NCBI RefSeq assembly: GCF_003598715.1
Contig: NZ_QZFU01000019.1
Coordinates: forward strand, 310,001 to 374,000
DNA from: Nocardia panacis
GTDB lineage: Bacteria > Actinomycetota > Actinomycetes > Mycobacteriales > Mycobacteriaceae
Direction: 5' to 3'
DNA: 64,000 bases
Made by a program: the position numbers and the translations under genes. Under the pieces are notes generated by a model. That model did no database searches and was not told the DNA's origin. It saw only the letters and a program-made list of their open reading frames with translations. Below, one piece after another: positions 8,791-17,723 of this stretch (positions within the stretch are counted from its first letter, which is position 1; every line of letters starts with the position of its first letter).

Positions 8791-11058
8791 CTAGGACTTG
8801 GCCAGGTACTCCAGTCGTTCGGCGTCCACGGCCGCGTGCATCATGCCCGCCAGGCCGGGATGGCGCAGCAGACCCGGATCCTCCGCCACCACCTCGCGCG
8901 CCAATTCCTGTGCGGCGGTGATGACCTCGAGATCGTCGAGCAGCGACAGCAGCCGCAGCGAACGCGCGGTGCCGGACTGGGCCGCGCCGAGCACATCGCC
9001 CTCGCGCCGCTGCCGCAGATCCAGCACGGCCAATTCGAAACCATCGGTGGTGGCGGCCACCGCCTCGAGCCGCGTCATGGCCGACCCGCCGGGCTTGGCA
9101 TCGGTGACCAGCAGGCACAGGCCCGCGTGCTTGCCCCGGCCGATGCGACCGCGCAACTGATGCAACTGGCTGACACCGAATCGGTCGGCGTCCACGATCA
9201 CCATGACGGTGGCATTGGGCACGTCCACGCCCACCTCGACGACGGTGGTGCACACCAGCACATCGATCGACCCGTCATTGAAATCCCGCATCACCCGGTC
9301 TTTTTCGTCGGCGGGCAGGCGGCCGTGCAGCAGACCGACCCGCAGCTTCGCCAAAGGTCCGGTGCGCAGCGCCTCGAAGACATCCACGACGGCGGCCGTG
9401 CTGGGCGGCTCGCCCGCATCGGATTTGGTCTTGGCTTTCCCGCCCCGCCCCTTCTCTTCGTCCTCGCCGATGCGCGAACACACGACATAGGCCTGCCGCC
9501 CCGCCTCGACCTCTTCGACGATGCGCTCCCAGGCGCGATCCACCCACTTCGGGTATTGGGTGCGCGGCACCACCCGCGAGGTGATCGGCGAACGGCCCCT
9601 CGGCAATTCGGTGAGTGTCGAGGTCTCCAGATCGCCCAGGGTGGTCATCGCGATGGTGCGCGGAATCGGGGTCGCCGTCATCACCAGCAGGTGCGGGGCG
9701 GCGCCGGCTTTGGCCTTGGCGCGCAACGCGTCACGCTGTTCGACGCCGAAGCGGTGCTGTTCGTCGACCACGACCATGCCCAGATCGAAGAATTCCACCG
9801 CGTCCTGGATGAGCGCGTGCGTCCCGATGACCAGGCCCGCCGTACCCGTCACCGCGTCCAGCAGCGCCGCCTTCTTCGTCGCCGCGGTCATCGATCCCGT
9901 CACCAGCACCACCTTGGTGGCCTGGTCGGCCGCGCCGAGCTCACCGGCGGCGCCCAGGTCGCCCAGCATGGTGCGCAGCGATCGATAGTGCTGGGCGGCA
10001 AGCACTTCCGTCGGCGCCAATAGTGCGCACTGCTGTCCGCCGTCGATCACCTGGAGCATGGCGTGCAGTGCGACGATCGTTTTGCCCGAGCCGACCTCGC
10101 CCTGTAGCAGGCGATGCATCGGGTGCGTACGCGAAAGGTCCGCCGCGATCTCGTCGATGACCTGCCGCTGACCCGCCGTGAGTTCGAAGGGCAGTCGCTT
10201 GTCGAATTCGGCCGCGATACCGTCGGGGCGGGGCGGGCAGGGCTTGGCCGCGCGGGCCTCGGATTCGTGTCGCCGCTCGGCCAGCACCAGTTGCAGCGCC
10301 AGCGCCTCGTCGAAACGCAGTCGCTCCCTGGCCTGTTCGATATCGGATTTGCGGTCCGGCAGATGGATCAGGCGCAGCGCGTCGGAGACCGCGAGCAGCC
10401 CGCGCTCGGACCGGATCTGTTCGGAGAGCGGGTCATCGATCGGATCGAGCTGATCGAGCACCTGACGCACGCACGCCAGCAGCGTCCAGCTCTGAACCTT
10501 GGCGGTGGCCGGATACACCGGGATGTACTCCCGCTCGAAGAACGAGACATCCACGCCCTGCGCGCCTTTCGCGCTTTGGGCCATCCCGCGCAGCGCACCG
10601 CTGCCGCGCACCGAGGTCAGATTCTCCACGGTGGGATCGCCCTTGTCGGGCAGGATCAGATAGTCGGGATGGGTCAGATTCCAGCGATCCGGCCGCCACC
10701 AGTGCACGGTGCCCGACAACATGGCCCTGACCCCTTCGCGGACAAGGTAACTCACCTTGTCGCCATTGAAGAAGGTAGCCTCGATCGGCTTGGCGGCGCC
10801 GGTGTCGAATTCGATCTTGAGCATCTTGCCCTTGCGGTTCTTCATCGGCCGCAGTTCGGTCTTCGTCACCCGACCCACCACGGTGAGATGTTTGCCCTCC
10901 TCGGGCAACTCCTCGGTGAGCGGTTGCCCCCTGGTGGCATAGCGCAGCGGATAGTGCCGCAGCAGATCCTCGACGGTATGCATATCGAAGGCATCGGCCA
11001 GCGGCTCGGCCGCCTTCACGCCGAGCAGATGATCGAGCCGATCAGCCAAGGTCGCCAT
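8791..11058 (-). CDS. recG: ATP-dependent DNA helicase RecG
   Basis: A branch-migration helicase that remodels stalled replication forks and Holliday junctions. The 755-residue protein has an N-terminal wedge/OB domain (about 60-180), Walker A LLQGEVGSGKTIVALH (about 305), a DEQH box VVVDEQHRFG (about 420), TATPIPRTIAMTTLG, and the helicase C domain with LLHGRLPADEKDRVM and RGRIGRGKHAG. A charged insert EDEEKGRGGKAKTKSD lies near residue 530. It starts 11 bases after the stop of the DhaL-domain gene on the same strand, so the two are probably co-transcribed. Confidence 0.97.
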   Translation of the reverse strand: MATLADRLDHLLGVKAAEPLADAFDMHTVEDLLRHYPLRYATRGQPLTEELPEEGKHLTVVGRVTKTELRPMKNRKGKMLKIEFDTGAAKPIEATFFNGDKVSYLVREGVRAMLSGTVHWWRPDRWNLTHPDYLILPDKGDPTVENLTSVRGSGALRGMAQSAKGAQGVDVSFFEREYIPVYPATAKVQSWTLLACVRQVLDQLDPIDDPLSEQIRSERGLLAVSDALRLIHLPDRKSDIEQARERLRFDEALALQLVLAERRHESEARAAKPCPPRPDGIAAEFDKRLPFELTAGQRQVIDEIAADLSRTHPMHRLLQGEVGSGKTIVALHAMLQVIDGGQQCALLAPTEVLAAQHYRSLRTMLGDLGAAGELGAADQATKVVLVTGSMTAATKKAALLDAVTGTAGLVIGTHALIQDAVEFFDLGMVVVDEQHRFGVEQRDALRAKAKAGAAPHLLVMTATPIPRTIAMTTLGDLETSTLTELPRGRSPITSRVVPRTQYPKWVDRAWERIVEEVEAGRQAYVVCSRIGEDEEKGRGGKAKTKSDAGEPPSTAAVVDVFEALRTGPLAKLRVGLLHGRLPADEKDRVMRDFNDGSIDVLVCTTVVEVGVDVPNATVMVIVDADRFGVSQLHQLRGRIGRGKHAGLCLLVTDAKPGGSAMTRLEAVAATTDGFELAVLDLRQRREGDVLGAAQSGTARSLRLLSLLDDLEVITAAQELAREVVAEDPGLLRHPGLAGMMHAAVDAERLEYLAKS

Positions 11059-11069
11059 ATATCCCCGTC

Positions 11070-12752
11070 CTACTCCACACCGATCTGCATCAGATCCCCG
11101 CGCTGCCCACCGGAGTACACCAGCACCTCGACACCCGGAAATCCGCGCCGGACATGGGCGGCCAACTCCGCGGCCAATCCGGCGGGCGCGGGCGCGCCCA
11201 ACAAAAACGTCACCAACTCGCCGCCGAGACCGAGCATGCGGTCCAGCAGCGTCTTCCCCGCGGCGGCGGGATCGCTGTCGATGACCACCACATCGTGGCC
11301 GACCAAACCGAGACCGTCACCGGCCGCGCACCGGCCGACCATGGTCAGCGCCGGACCCGCCGCCACCCGAAGCGAACCCCACCTGGTGCCCGCCGCCGCC
11401 TCCGACATGGCGAAGGCATCGTCGACCGCGATACGCCCGCGATCGTGCACGGCCACCGCCGCCAACCCCTGCACCATCGACGCGCTCGGCAGCAACAGCA
11501 CATCGCGGTGCGCGTCGCGAGCCGCCGCGCCCACCGCGACCAATTCGTGCGCGGGCAGGGCGCCATTGGGCAATACCAGCACCTCCCGATGCGGTAGCGC
11601 GCGAATCGCCTCGAGCAGCGCGGCGGTGCCGACCGGCTCGTCCGCGCGCACCACCACGGCCCCCGCGGCCTCGAACAGTGCCGCCGCGCCCGTGCCCGCC
11701 GCCACCGCCAGCACCCCGCGCTCGCCGATCCGCACGTCCGCGTGCGCGTCGAGGGGCGAGGTGACGGCGAAACTCTCGATCCGGATCTCGCGCACCGCGC
11801 CCGCGACCAGACCCGCCTCCAGCGCCGCACCCGCATCGGCGCAGTGCACGTGCGCCGACCACTCCCCCGCACCCGCCGACACCACCAGCACCGAATCACC
11901 CAACTCGTTCAGCCGATCGCGCAGGGCGGCGGCCGACTCGGTGCGCACCAGATACATGACCTCGAAATGCGGTTCCTCCGAAGGTGATTGGACGGCGGAA
12001 CCGTCGGGAGGCAACTGGTCGGCGGAACCGTCGGAAGACAACTGGACGGCGGAACCGTCGGAAAGCACCGGGACGGCGGAGCCGGGCGCGTCGACGACCC
12101 GCGCCGTGTACACCGGCCGTTCGGGCACTTCGCCGCGCGCGACCGCGACCAGCACATCCAACAGCACCACCAGCCCCCGCGCCCCGGCGTCGACCACCCC
12201 CGCCTCGCGCAGCGGCCGCAGTTGCGACGGCGTCTCGCCCAATGCCTTGGCCGCGCCGTCGGCCGCCGCCTGCGCCACCGCGCCGAGCCCATCGTCGGCA
12301 CAGCCCAGCGCGCTCGCCGCCGCGCAGTCGAGCACCGTCAGCAGTGTCCCCTCCACGGGCGCGCTCAGCCCCGCCCGCACCAGCACCGCCGCCAGCGCCA
12401 ACCCGCCGCGCAACCGCCGCCCCGTCAGCGGACCGTCCCGCACCGCCTCGGCCAAACCGCGCAAGACCTGCGAAAGAATCAGGCCGGAGTTGCCGCGCGC
12501 CCCACGCACCGCGCCCCGCGCCAGCGCCGCGGCCACGTCCTGGGTGTCGACAACCTCATCAACCTCGTACACCGCCGCCCGCATGGTGGCGAGCAGATTC
12601 GTGCCGGTGTCGGCATCGGGGACCGGGAAGACATTGAGCGCGTTGATCTCGGCACGATGCTCGGCCAGATCCGCCGCACAGAGCCGAGCCCAACGCAGCA
12701 GCGCGGCACCGTCCAGCGCTGCAGCGTCAGGAGCGTCCCGTTGGTTGGGCAC
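11070..12752 (-). CDS. DhaL-domain protein, FakA/YloV-like (fatty acid kinase-like)
   Basis: A 560-residue protein with an N-terminal DhaL (DAK2) nucleotide-binding domain. The magnesium-binding motif is NVFPVPDADTGTNLL (about 40-55), and GARGNSGLILSQVLRG follows. The C-terminal half resembles FakA/YloV proteins (VLVLPNGALPAHELVAVG). FakA phosphorylates fatty acids bound to a FakB carrier; no fakB is nearby, so the substrate is uncertain. The start is GTG at 12752, because no ATG is in frame before the long leader-like extension. A 27-bp tandem repeat adds a nine-residue repeat (DGSAVQLSS and variants) between the domains. In M. tuberculosis the equivalent is split into Rv2975c/Rv2974c, from memory. 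Confidence 0.88.
   Translation of the reverse strand: MPNQRDAPDAAALDGAALLRWARLCAADLAEHRAEINALNVFPVPDADTGTNLLATMRAAVYEVDEVVDTQDVAAALARGAVRGARGNSGLILSQVLRGLAEAVRDGPLTGRRLRGGLALAAVLVRAGLSAPVEGTLLTVLDCAAASALGCADDGLGAVAQAAADGAAKALGETPSQLRPLREAGVVDAGARGLVVLLDVLVAVARGEVPERPVYTARVVDAPGSAVPVLSDGSAVQLSSDGSADQLPPDGSAVQSPSEEPHFEVMYLVRTESAAALRDRLNELGDSVLVVSAGAGEWSAHVHCADAGAALEAGLVAGAVREIRIESFAVTSPLDAHADVRIGERGVLAVAAGTGAAALFEAAGAVVVRADEPVGTAALLEAIRALPHREVLVLPNGALPAHELVAVGAAARDAHRDVLLLPSASMVQGLAAVAVHDRGRIAVDDAFAMSEAAAGTRWGSLRVAAGPALTMVGRCAAGDGLGLVGHDVVVIDSDPAAAGKTLLDRMLGLGGELVTFLLGAPAPAGLAAELAAHVRRGFPGVEVLVYSGGQRGDLMQIGVE
11989..12083 (-). repeat. 27-bp tandem repeat in the DhaL-protein linker
   Basis: Three successive 27-bp units (11989-12015, 12016-12042, 12043-12069) plus a partial fourth share the core GGCGGAACCGTCGG. 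In the protein they give SDGSAVQLS, SDGSADQLP and PDGSAVQSP. The repeat stays in frame and falls in the inter-domain linker, so it probably does not disturb folding. Confidence 0.9.
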
Positions 12753-13043
12753 CCATAACCCCTCTTCGCTCGACGTCTCCGCCAGGTTAGCGGCCGATAC
12801 CGACAGTAGAATCCGCACCGATCCCGCGCCCGTCCGCAGGGGCCGGTTTGGTGGATCGAGGGGCTTCCCGCTAACCTTGCAGGGTTGCCTCGTGCGGTCG
12901 CCTCGCGATTCGCTGCCGTCAGTCGACCTCTCGGTCGAATTCGGGGTCGGCCTTCCGGTCGGCTCGGGCACATCAGACATTGTTCCCGGACATGCCGCAC
13001 CGCGAAGGCGGCGGTCCCCCATGACATGAAGGAGTTCGCGACT

Positions 13044-13235
13044 ATGGCTGCCGTCTGCGACGTCTGCGCCAAGGGCCCCGGCTTCGGTAAGTCGGTCTCG
13101 CACTCCCACCGGCGCACCAACCGTCGTTGGAACCCGAACATCCAGACCGTGCGCGCTCAGGTCGCGCCGGGCAACACCCGTCGGATGAATGTGTGCACCT
13201 CCTGCCTGAAGGCGGGCAAGGTCGTCCGCGGCTGA
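13044..13235 (+). CDS. rpmB: 50S ribosomal protein L28 (zinc-binding form)
   Basis: A 63-residue large-subunit protein opening MAAVCDVCAKGPGFGKSVSH. The two CxxC pairs, CDVC near the start and CTSC near the end, mark the zinc-containing (C+) type. The start ATG at 13044 is preceded by AAGGAG at about 13029. It is divergent from the DhaL-domain gene, and the 291 bases between the two carry the promoters but no other gene that I can see. A strong stem-loop follows the stop. Confidence 0.97.
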   Translation: MAAVCDVCAKGPGFGKSVSHSHRRTNRRWNPNIQTVRAQVAPGNTRRMNVCTSCLKAGKVVRG

Positions 13236-13254
13236 CCCCGAGCAAATAGTTGAC

Positions 13255-13287
13255 AATGCCCCGGCGCCTCACGGTGCCGGGGCATTG
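13255..13287 (+). terminator. Stem-loop terminator after rpmB
   Basis: CAATGCCCCGGC (13255-13266) pairs perfectly with GCCGGGGCATTG (13276-13287) across a short loop. It has no T-run, which is common for actinobacterial terminators. Confidence 0.8.
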
Positions 13288-13311
13288 TCGTCGGCGGGCC
13301 ACCATATATCC

Positions 13312-13839
13312 ATGACCACACAGTGGCGGATCGAGTCGCTCACCCCGGAGCGGGTCCTCGGCCTCTCCGCCTGCCATATCGCCTGCTGGCGCGAGGCGTA
13401 TCGAGGTCTGGTGCCCGATCATGTTCTCGACGCCATGGATATCGAGCGCGGGGCGCGCCGCTGGGAGCGAATTCGCGCCCAGTATCCGGAGAACATCCAC
13501 GTGGCGATGCACGGCGACGAGGTCGTCGGCTTCATCGCCGCCGGACCCGCCACCGGTGCAGGCGCGGTCACCCCCTTCGAGCTCTATGCCCTCTACGTCC
13601 GGTCCGCCTGGTACGGCACCGGGCTGGCCCACGAACTGCTCGCGGCGGCGGTCCCACCGGATATCCCCTGTTCGCTGTGGGTCTTCGCGGACAATTCCAG
13701 GGCGCGCGCCTTTTACGGCAAATACGGATTCGTGCCGGACGGGGCGAGTCGGCCGGAGCCTTTCAGCCCGGTCATAGAGATACGCATGGTGCGTGGCACA
13801 CTGGGCGGCAACCGTTTTGGCGAGAGGAGCCGGACATGA
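13312..13839 (+). CDS. GNAT-family N-acetyltransferase
   Basis: A 175-residue protein with the GNAT fold. The central strand reads FELYALYVRSAWYGTGLAHELL, which includes the acetyl-CoA pyrophosphate loop WYGTGLA in place of the classical QxxGxG/A. The C-terminal ADNSRARAFYGKYGFVPDG is the usual motif B region. The ATG at 13312 is chosen over an upstream TTG at 13285, which overlaps the rpmB terminator. The stop overlaps the next start (ATGA), so it is translationally coupled to the hydratase gene. The substrate is unknown. Confidence 0.88.
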   Translation: MTTQWRIESLTPERVLGLSACHIACWREAYRGLVPDHVLDAMDIERGARRWERIRAQYPENIHVAMHGDEVVGFIAAGPATGAGAVTPFELYALYVRSAWYGTGLAHELLAAAVPPDIPCSLWVFADNSRARAFYGKYGFVPDGASRPEPFSPVIEIRMVRGTLGGNRFGERSRT

Positions 13840-14609
13840 CGGCCACGGGGACCGAATATGTCGAGATCGTCGACGGCGTGCTGCGGATCGTCGTGGCGAC
13901 GGCCGCCGAGGGCACGGCCATGGATCCCGATGGCATCGTGGCGGGCACCGCCGCGCTGCGTGAACTCGGCCCGGAGGTGGGCGCTGTGGTCCTCACCGGC
14001 ACGGGCGCGAACTTCTGCGCGGGCGGCAATGTGCGTGGTTTCGCCGCCGCGGCCGATCGCGGCGCGCATATCCACGCCCTGGCCACCGACCTGCACGATT
14101 TCATTCGCGCCATCGACGCCACCCCGGTCCCGGTGGTGGCCGGCGTACAGGGGTGGGCCGCGGGCGCGGGGATGAGCATCGTCCTGATGGCCGATATCGC
14201 CCTCGGCGGCCCGAGCACGAAATTCCGCCCCGCGTATCCCGGTATCGGCCTGAGCCCCGACGGCGGTATGAGCTGGACGCTGCCGCGCGTCGTCGGCGCG
14301 GGCGCGGCCCGCGAGATCCTGCTCACCGACGCGATCATCGATGCGCAGGAGGCGGTGCGACTCGGCATCCTCAGCCGACTCGTCGCCGACGAGCAGGTGC
14401 GCGCCGAGGCCATGGCCGTGGCCGCGACGCTGTGCGCCGGCCCACGTTCCACCTACTCGAGCATCAAATCGCTACTGTCCCAGTCACTTTCCTCCAGCCT
14501 GGACGCCCAGCTGGATCGCGAGCGGGACGCCATCGCCACGGCCGCGAATTCACCGACCGGACGCGAGGGTGTGGACGCCTTCCTCGCCAAGCGCAAGCCC
14601 AGCTACTAG
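13836..14609 (+). CDS. Enoyl-CoA hydratase/isomerase family protein
   Basis: A 257-residue crotonase-fold protein. The oxyanion-hole segments are GTGANFCAGGNVRGF (about 65) and VQGWAAGAGMSIVLMADI (about 105). At the position of the second catalytic glutamate the sequence reads YPGIGLSPDGGMSWTLPRVVG, with S-P-D-G in place of the classical P-E-x-G, so the exact reaction may differ from plain hydration. It starts within the stop of the acetyltransferase gene and converges with the hydrolase gene, overlapping by four bases. The substrate is unknown. Confidence 0.88.
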   Translation: MTATGTEYVEIVDGVLRIVVATAAEGTAMDPDGIVAGTAALRELGPEVGAVVLTGTGANFCAGGNVRGFAAAADRGAHIHALATDLHDFIRAIDATPVPVVAGVQGWAAGAGMSIVLMADIALGGPSTKFRPAYPGIGLSPDGGMSWTLPRVVGAGAAREILLTDAIIDAQEAVRLGILSRLVADEQVRAEAMAVAATLCAGPRSTYSSIKSLLSQSLSSSLDAQLDRERDAIATAANSPTGREGVDAFLAKRKPSY

Positions 14610-15466
14610 CGCTCGCGCAGCACGAATTTCGCGACGGCGTCGGTGAAGGAATCGTTGTCGTCGCCCGCGGCGGTATGCGCCGCGCCGCCGATCTCCACCA
14701 GTTGCGCGTGCGGGACCAACTCCAGGAATTCCGCCGCGCCCTCGGCGCTGACCACATCCGAGCGCATACCGCGCACCAGCAGCACCGGGATGGTCAGGGC
14801 GCGCGCCGCCGCCTCCAACTCGTCGGCCCACCGGGCCGGATCCTCGATCCGATCGTCGAGTATGGCCGGATCCCAATGCCAGTACCAGCGACCGTCGCGC
14901 TGACGCAGATTCCGCAGCAGCCCATCGGTATTCGTCGGGCGGGCGCGATGCGGCAGATATTCGGCGACCGCGTCGACCACCTGATCCATGGTGTCGAACC
15001 CGTCGCGGTGTCTGCCGAGGAAATCGACGACCCGCGCGACACCTTCGGGTTCGGGGCGGGTGACGATATCGACCAGGACCAGCGATTCGATGCTCGCGCC
15101 GCCGGGCGCGGCGGTGGCCAGCAGCCCGGTGATCCCACCCATACTCGCCCCGACCAGCGCGGCAGGCGCGCCGATCTGGTCCAGCACCATCAGCAGGTCC
15201 GCGACCATGGTTTCGCGCCGATAGTCGCCCTCGGGCGACCACTGGCTCTCGCCGTGGCCCCTGGCGTCCAGCGCGACCACCCGCATACCGGAGGCGGCCA
15301 GCTTCGCGCCGGTCCGCTTCCAGGAGTGGCGATTCTGTCCGCCGCCGTGCAGGAAGACGACCAAGGGACCGTCCTCCGGTCCGAACCGATCCGCGACCAG
15401 TTCGAGCCCGCCCGAACCGCGCAGCCGCAGCGGGCGCGGTTCGAGGGGATTGTTCGCATTACTCAC
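14606..15466 (-). CDS. Alpha/beta-fold hydrolase
   Basis: A 286-residue serine hydrolase. The oxyanion segment is VVFLHGGGQNRHSW (about 35-48). The nucleophile elbow is LVGASMGGITG (Ser near residue 109), the acid is probably in VRGMRSDVVS and the histidine in EIGGAAHTAAGDDN. The closest general type is the non-haem haloperoxidase/esterase group. No secretion signal is seen, so the protein is cytoplasmic. It is a single gene convergent with the hydratase. Confidence 0.88.
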   Translation of the reverse strand: MSNANNPLEPRPLRLRGSGGLELVADRFGPEDGPLVVFLHGGGQNRHSWKRTGAKLAASGMRVVALDARGHGESQWSPEGDYRRETMVADLLMVLDQIGAPAALVGASMGGITGLLATAAPGGASIESLVLVDIVTRPEPEGVARVVDFLGRHRDGFDTMDQVVDAVAEYLPHRARPTNTDGLLRNLRQRDGRWYWHWDPAILDDRIEDPARWADELEAAARALTIPVLLVRGMRSDVVSAEGAAEFLELVPHAQLVEIGGAAHTAAGDDNDSFTDAVAKFVLRER

Positions 15467-15527
15467 GATCCCGAGGATCGCACAGCGGGGGTGGCGCGGT
15501 GCGCACCAACCCCCGCGCGAAGGACGA

Positions 15528-15806
15528 CTAGCAGTCCCACTTCCCCGCAGCGCTCAGCGTGCGCTGCATGAAGCAGGTGACCTTCGAATTCACATTGGAG
15601 GAGATGCTCGAGGAACCCGAGGTGGTCAGCAGATCGCCGACCGGGGCGGCGGAGGGGTTCTCCACCAGGGTGGTCGCGCTGTCCGTGGCAGGCTCCAAGG
15701 GGAGCGGGGCGGCGCTGGCCGCAGCCGCGCCGCTGGTGATCGCGGCGGCGAAAGCGAACGTGGCGGTCGCACCGCGCAGCGTGCCGCGAACGGACTTGTC
15801 GTGCAT
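15528..15806 (-). CDS. Small secreted protein, function unknown
   Basis: A 92-residue protein with a signal peptide: basic start MHDKSVRGTLRG, hydrophobic stretch ATFAFAAAITSGAAAAS and a likely cleavage after ASA (about residue 33). The mature part is about 60 residues, rich in Ser/Thr/Val, and has two cysteines, in VTCFMQRTL and at the last residue (WDC), which could form a disulfide. AGGAGCACATCCC just before the ATG at 15806 fixes the start. It lies downstream of ung, with 49 bases between. I do not recognise the family. Confidence 0.8.
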   Translation of the reverse strand: MHDKSVRGTLRGATATFAFAAAITSGAAAASAAPLPLEPATDSATTLVENPSAAPVGDLLTTSGSSSISSNVNSKVTCFMQRTLSAAGKWDC

Positions 15807-15855
15807 GGGATGTGCTCCTAACTCGATTTCTACTGGTCGAAATGCCCGCAGCGGA

Positions 15856-16539
15856 TCAGGGCAGCCGCCAGTCCACCGGTTCGGCACCCAATTCGTCAAG
15901 CAGCTCGTTCACCCTGGAGAACGGACGCGAGCCGAAGAAGCCGCGCGAGGCGGACAGCGGCGAGGGATGGGCGGATTCGATGTAGGGCACATCGCCCTGT
16001 GTCAGGGTCGGCTTGAGCGAGGCGGCGTCGCGGCCCCAGAGCACCGCGACCAGCGGTTCGTCGCGGGCCACCAGTGCGCGAATCGCCTGCTCCGTCACCG
16101 CCTCCCAGCCCTTGCCCCGGTGCGAGGCGGGCTGCCCCGGCTGCACGGTGAGCACCCTGTTGAGCATGAGCACGCCCTGGTCCGACCAGGGGCTCAGATC
16201 GCCACTGCTGGGAGTGGGGTGGCCGAGATCCTTGGTGTATTCGGAGAAGATATTGGCCAGGCTGCGCGGCACGGGCGAAACATCAGGCGCGACAGAGAAA
16301 CTCAGCCCCATGGCGTGGCCCGGCGTCGGATACGGGTCCTGGCCGACGATCAGCACGCGCACCGCCGCGAAAGGACGCTGGAACGCACGCAGCACATTCT
16401 CGCCCGCCGGTAGGTAGCCGCGGCCCTCGGTGTTCTCCGTGCGCAGGAATTCGCCCATGGCGGTGATCCGGTCTTCCACCGGGGCCAGCGCCTCCGCCCA
16501 GCCAGGATCAATAATTTCCGACAGTGGTTTCACACCCAT
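15856..16539 (-). CDS. ung: Uracil-DNA glycosylase
   Basis: Removes uracil from DNA, the first step of base excision repair. The 227-residue family 1 enzyme has the catalytic aspartate motif VGQDPYPTPGHAMGLSFSV (about 65-83), the GVLMLNRVLTV uracil-binding strand and HPSPLSASRGFFGSRPF, the histidine/minor-groove loop. It starts 11 bases after the thiL stop on the same strand, so it is probably co-transcribed with thiL. Rv2976c/Rv2977c show the same pair in M. tuberculosis, from memory. Confidence 0.97.
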   Translation of the reverse strand: MGVKPLSEIIDPGWAEALAPVEDRITAMGEFLRTENTEGRGYLPAGENVLRAFQRPFAAVRVLIVGQDPYPTPGHAMGLSFSVAPDVSPVPRSLANIFSEYTKDLGHPTPSSGDLSPWSDQGVLMLNRVLTVQPGQPASHRGKGWEAVTEQAIRALVARDEPLVAVLWGRDAASLKPTLTQGDVPYIESAHPSPLSASRGFFGSRPFSRVNELLDELGAEPVDWRLP

Positions 16540-16550
16540 GACCGCACAAC

Positions 16551-17723
16551 TTAGCGGGGTGGTGCGACATCATCGGCGGCTGCCCCGCGGAACGATTCCC
16601 AACCGCCCGCACCGGATATGGGTGCGCCGTCCACCGTGACGCCCCGACCTGCCACAACGCGTCCGATCGCGCGCCAGCCCTCGGGCAGCGCGGACTCCGG
16701 CGAGAAGGCGCCTGCGAACGCGTGATCCTCTCCGCCCGTCAAGATCCATTGCGCCGCATCCGCATTCAGTTCGCGGGCGATGCGCTCCAGTGCCGGGTCG
16801 GCCAGGGCGGCAAGATCCAAATCGATGGCGACACCGGAGGATTCGGCGATATGCCCCAGATCGGCGATCAGCCCGTCGGAGATATCGGTGAGCGTATGCG
16901 GAACCGGTGCCGATCCGTGGCCGAATTGTGCCGTGGGCGTGACGGATTCGATCCCAAGACTACTCGATTCCGTTACCGCGCCAGCCGATTCCATTCCGGC
17001 GAAGGCCAATTCGACTCCGGCCACGGATGATTCGATGCCGCGATCCACCGATTCGGCTCCCGCACGGGATGATTCGGATCGCCCCCCGCCCGATTCCCCA
17101 GCGCCACCGGACAAAAGATCGAGCACCGCGGAGTACGGCGGACGCGGCGCACGATGAAATGCAAGCACATCTGTAAACACGTCGCGTTCGACCAACCCGC
17201 GCGAGAGCACCGCGTAACCCGCCGCCGACCAGCCCAGACGTCCGGCCACCGCCACCGTGTCCCCCGCGCGCGCACCGGATCTGGTCAATGCGGGACGCCC
17301 ACGCAGATCCCCGAACGCCGTCACCGAGACCACCACCAACGGACTGCGCACCAGGTCGCCGCCCGCGATCGAGGCGCCGACCGACTCCGCCTCGTCCCAC
17401 ATGCCGTCGGCGAGCCCGTCCACGAAGGACACCGGCATCTCGGCGGGCAGCCCGAGCGCGACGACGAAGGCGGTCGGCACCGCGCCCATGGCCACCACAT
17501 CGGCCGCGTTCTGTGCGATGGCCTTACGCCCGATCTGGTACGGGCTCGACCAATCCAGCCGGAAGTGCCGCTCCTGCACGAGCATGTCGGTGGTGACCGC
17601 GAAACGCCCGTCCGGCGCGGCGACGACGGCCGCGTCATCCCCCGGCCCCAACCGCACGGCAGGCGACTGGACCCGATTGCTGTTGATGCGCCGGATCAAC
17701 GCGAACTCCCCGAGCCCGCCCAC
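16551..17723 (-). CDS. thiL: Thiamine-monophosphate kinase with repeat insert
   Basis: Phosphorylates thiamine phosphate to thiamine diphosphate. Diagnostic motifs are LGEFALIRRI, LGPGDDAAVV (magnesium/ATP), AIAQNAADVVAMGAVPTAF, GGDLVRSPLVV and LTDISDGLIADLGHI. The 390 residues exceed the usual 320-330 because about 60 extra residues, mostly heptads with an (x)ES pattern, fill the loop before DISDGL. The first in-frame canonical start is GTG at 17723, close to the conserved LGEF. Upstream the frame stays open, and an AAGGGG sequence lies six bases before an ATC codon at 17750, so a non-standard start cannot be excluded. Confidence 0.93.
   Translation of the reverse strand: MGGLGEFALIRRINSNRVQSPAVRLGPGDDAAVVAAPDGRFAVTTDMLVQERHFRLDWSSPYQIGRKAIAQNAADVVAMGAVPTAFVVALGLPAEMPVSFVDGLADGMWDEAESVGASIAGGDLVRSPLVVVSVTAFGDLRGRPALTRSGARAGDTVAVAGRLGWSAAGYAVLSRGLVERDVFTDVLAFHRAPRPPYSAVLDLLSGGAGESGGGRSESSRAGAESVDRGIESSVAGVELAFAGMESAGAVTESSSLGIESVTPTAQFGHGSAPVPHTLTDISDGLIADLGHIAESSGVAIDLDLAALADPALERIARELNADAAQWILTGGEDHAFAGAFSPESALPEGWRAIGRVVAGRGVTVDGAPISGAGGWESFRGAAADDVAPPR
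16932..17078 (-). repeat. Heptad-coding 21-bp degenerate repeat in thiL
   Basis: Seven consecutive degenerate 21-bp units encode SESSRAG, AESVDRG, IESSVAG, VELAFAG, MESAGAV, TESSSLG and IESVTPT. The repeated plus-strand core is GATTCG or a one-base variant. It stays in frame and lies in a surface loop before the DISDGL motif. Confidence 0.85.

Noticed and set aside
10114..13029. Very long plus-strand frame opposite recG and the DhaL gene
   Set aside because: Spans two genes and an intergenic region, with Ser/Ala/Thr-rich low-complexity sequence; not a protein-like pattern.
13285..13311. TTG start for the acetyltransferase
   Set aside because: It lies inside the rpmB terminator stem; ATG 13312 is more plausible.
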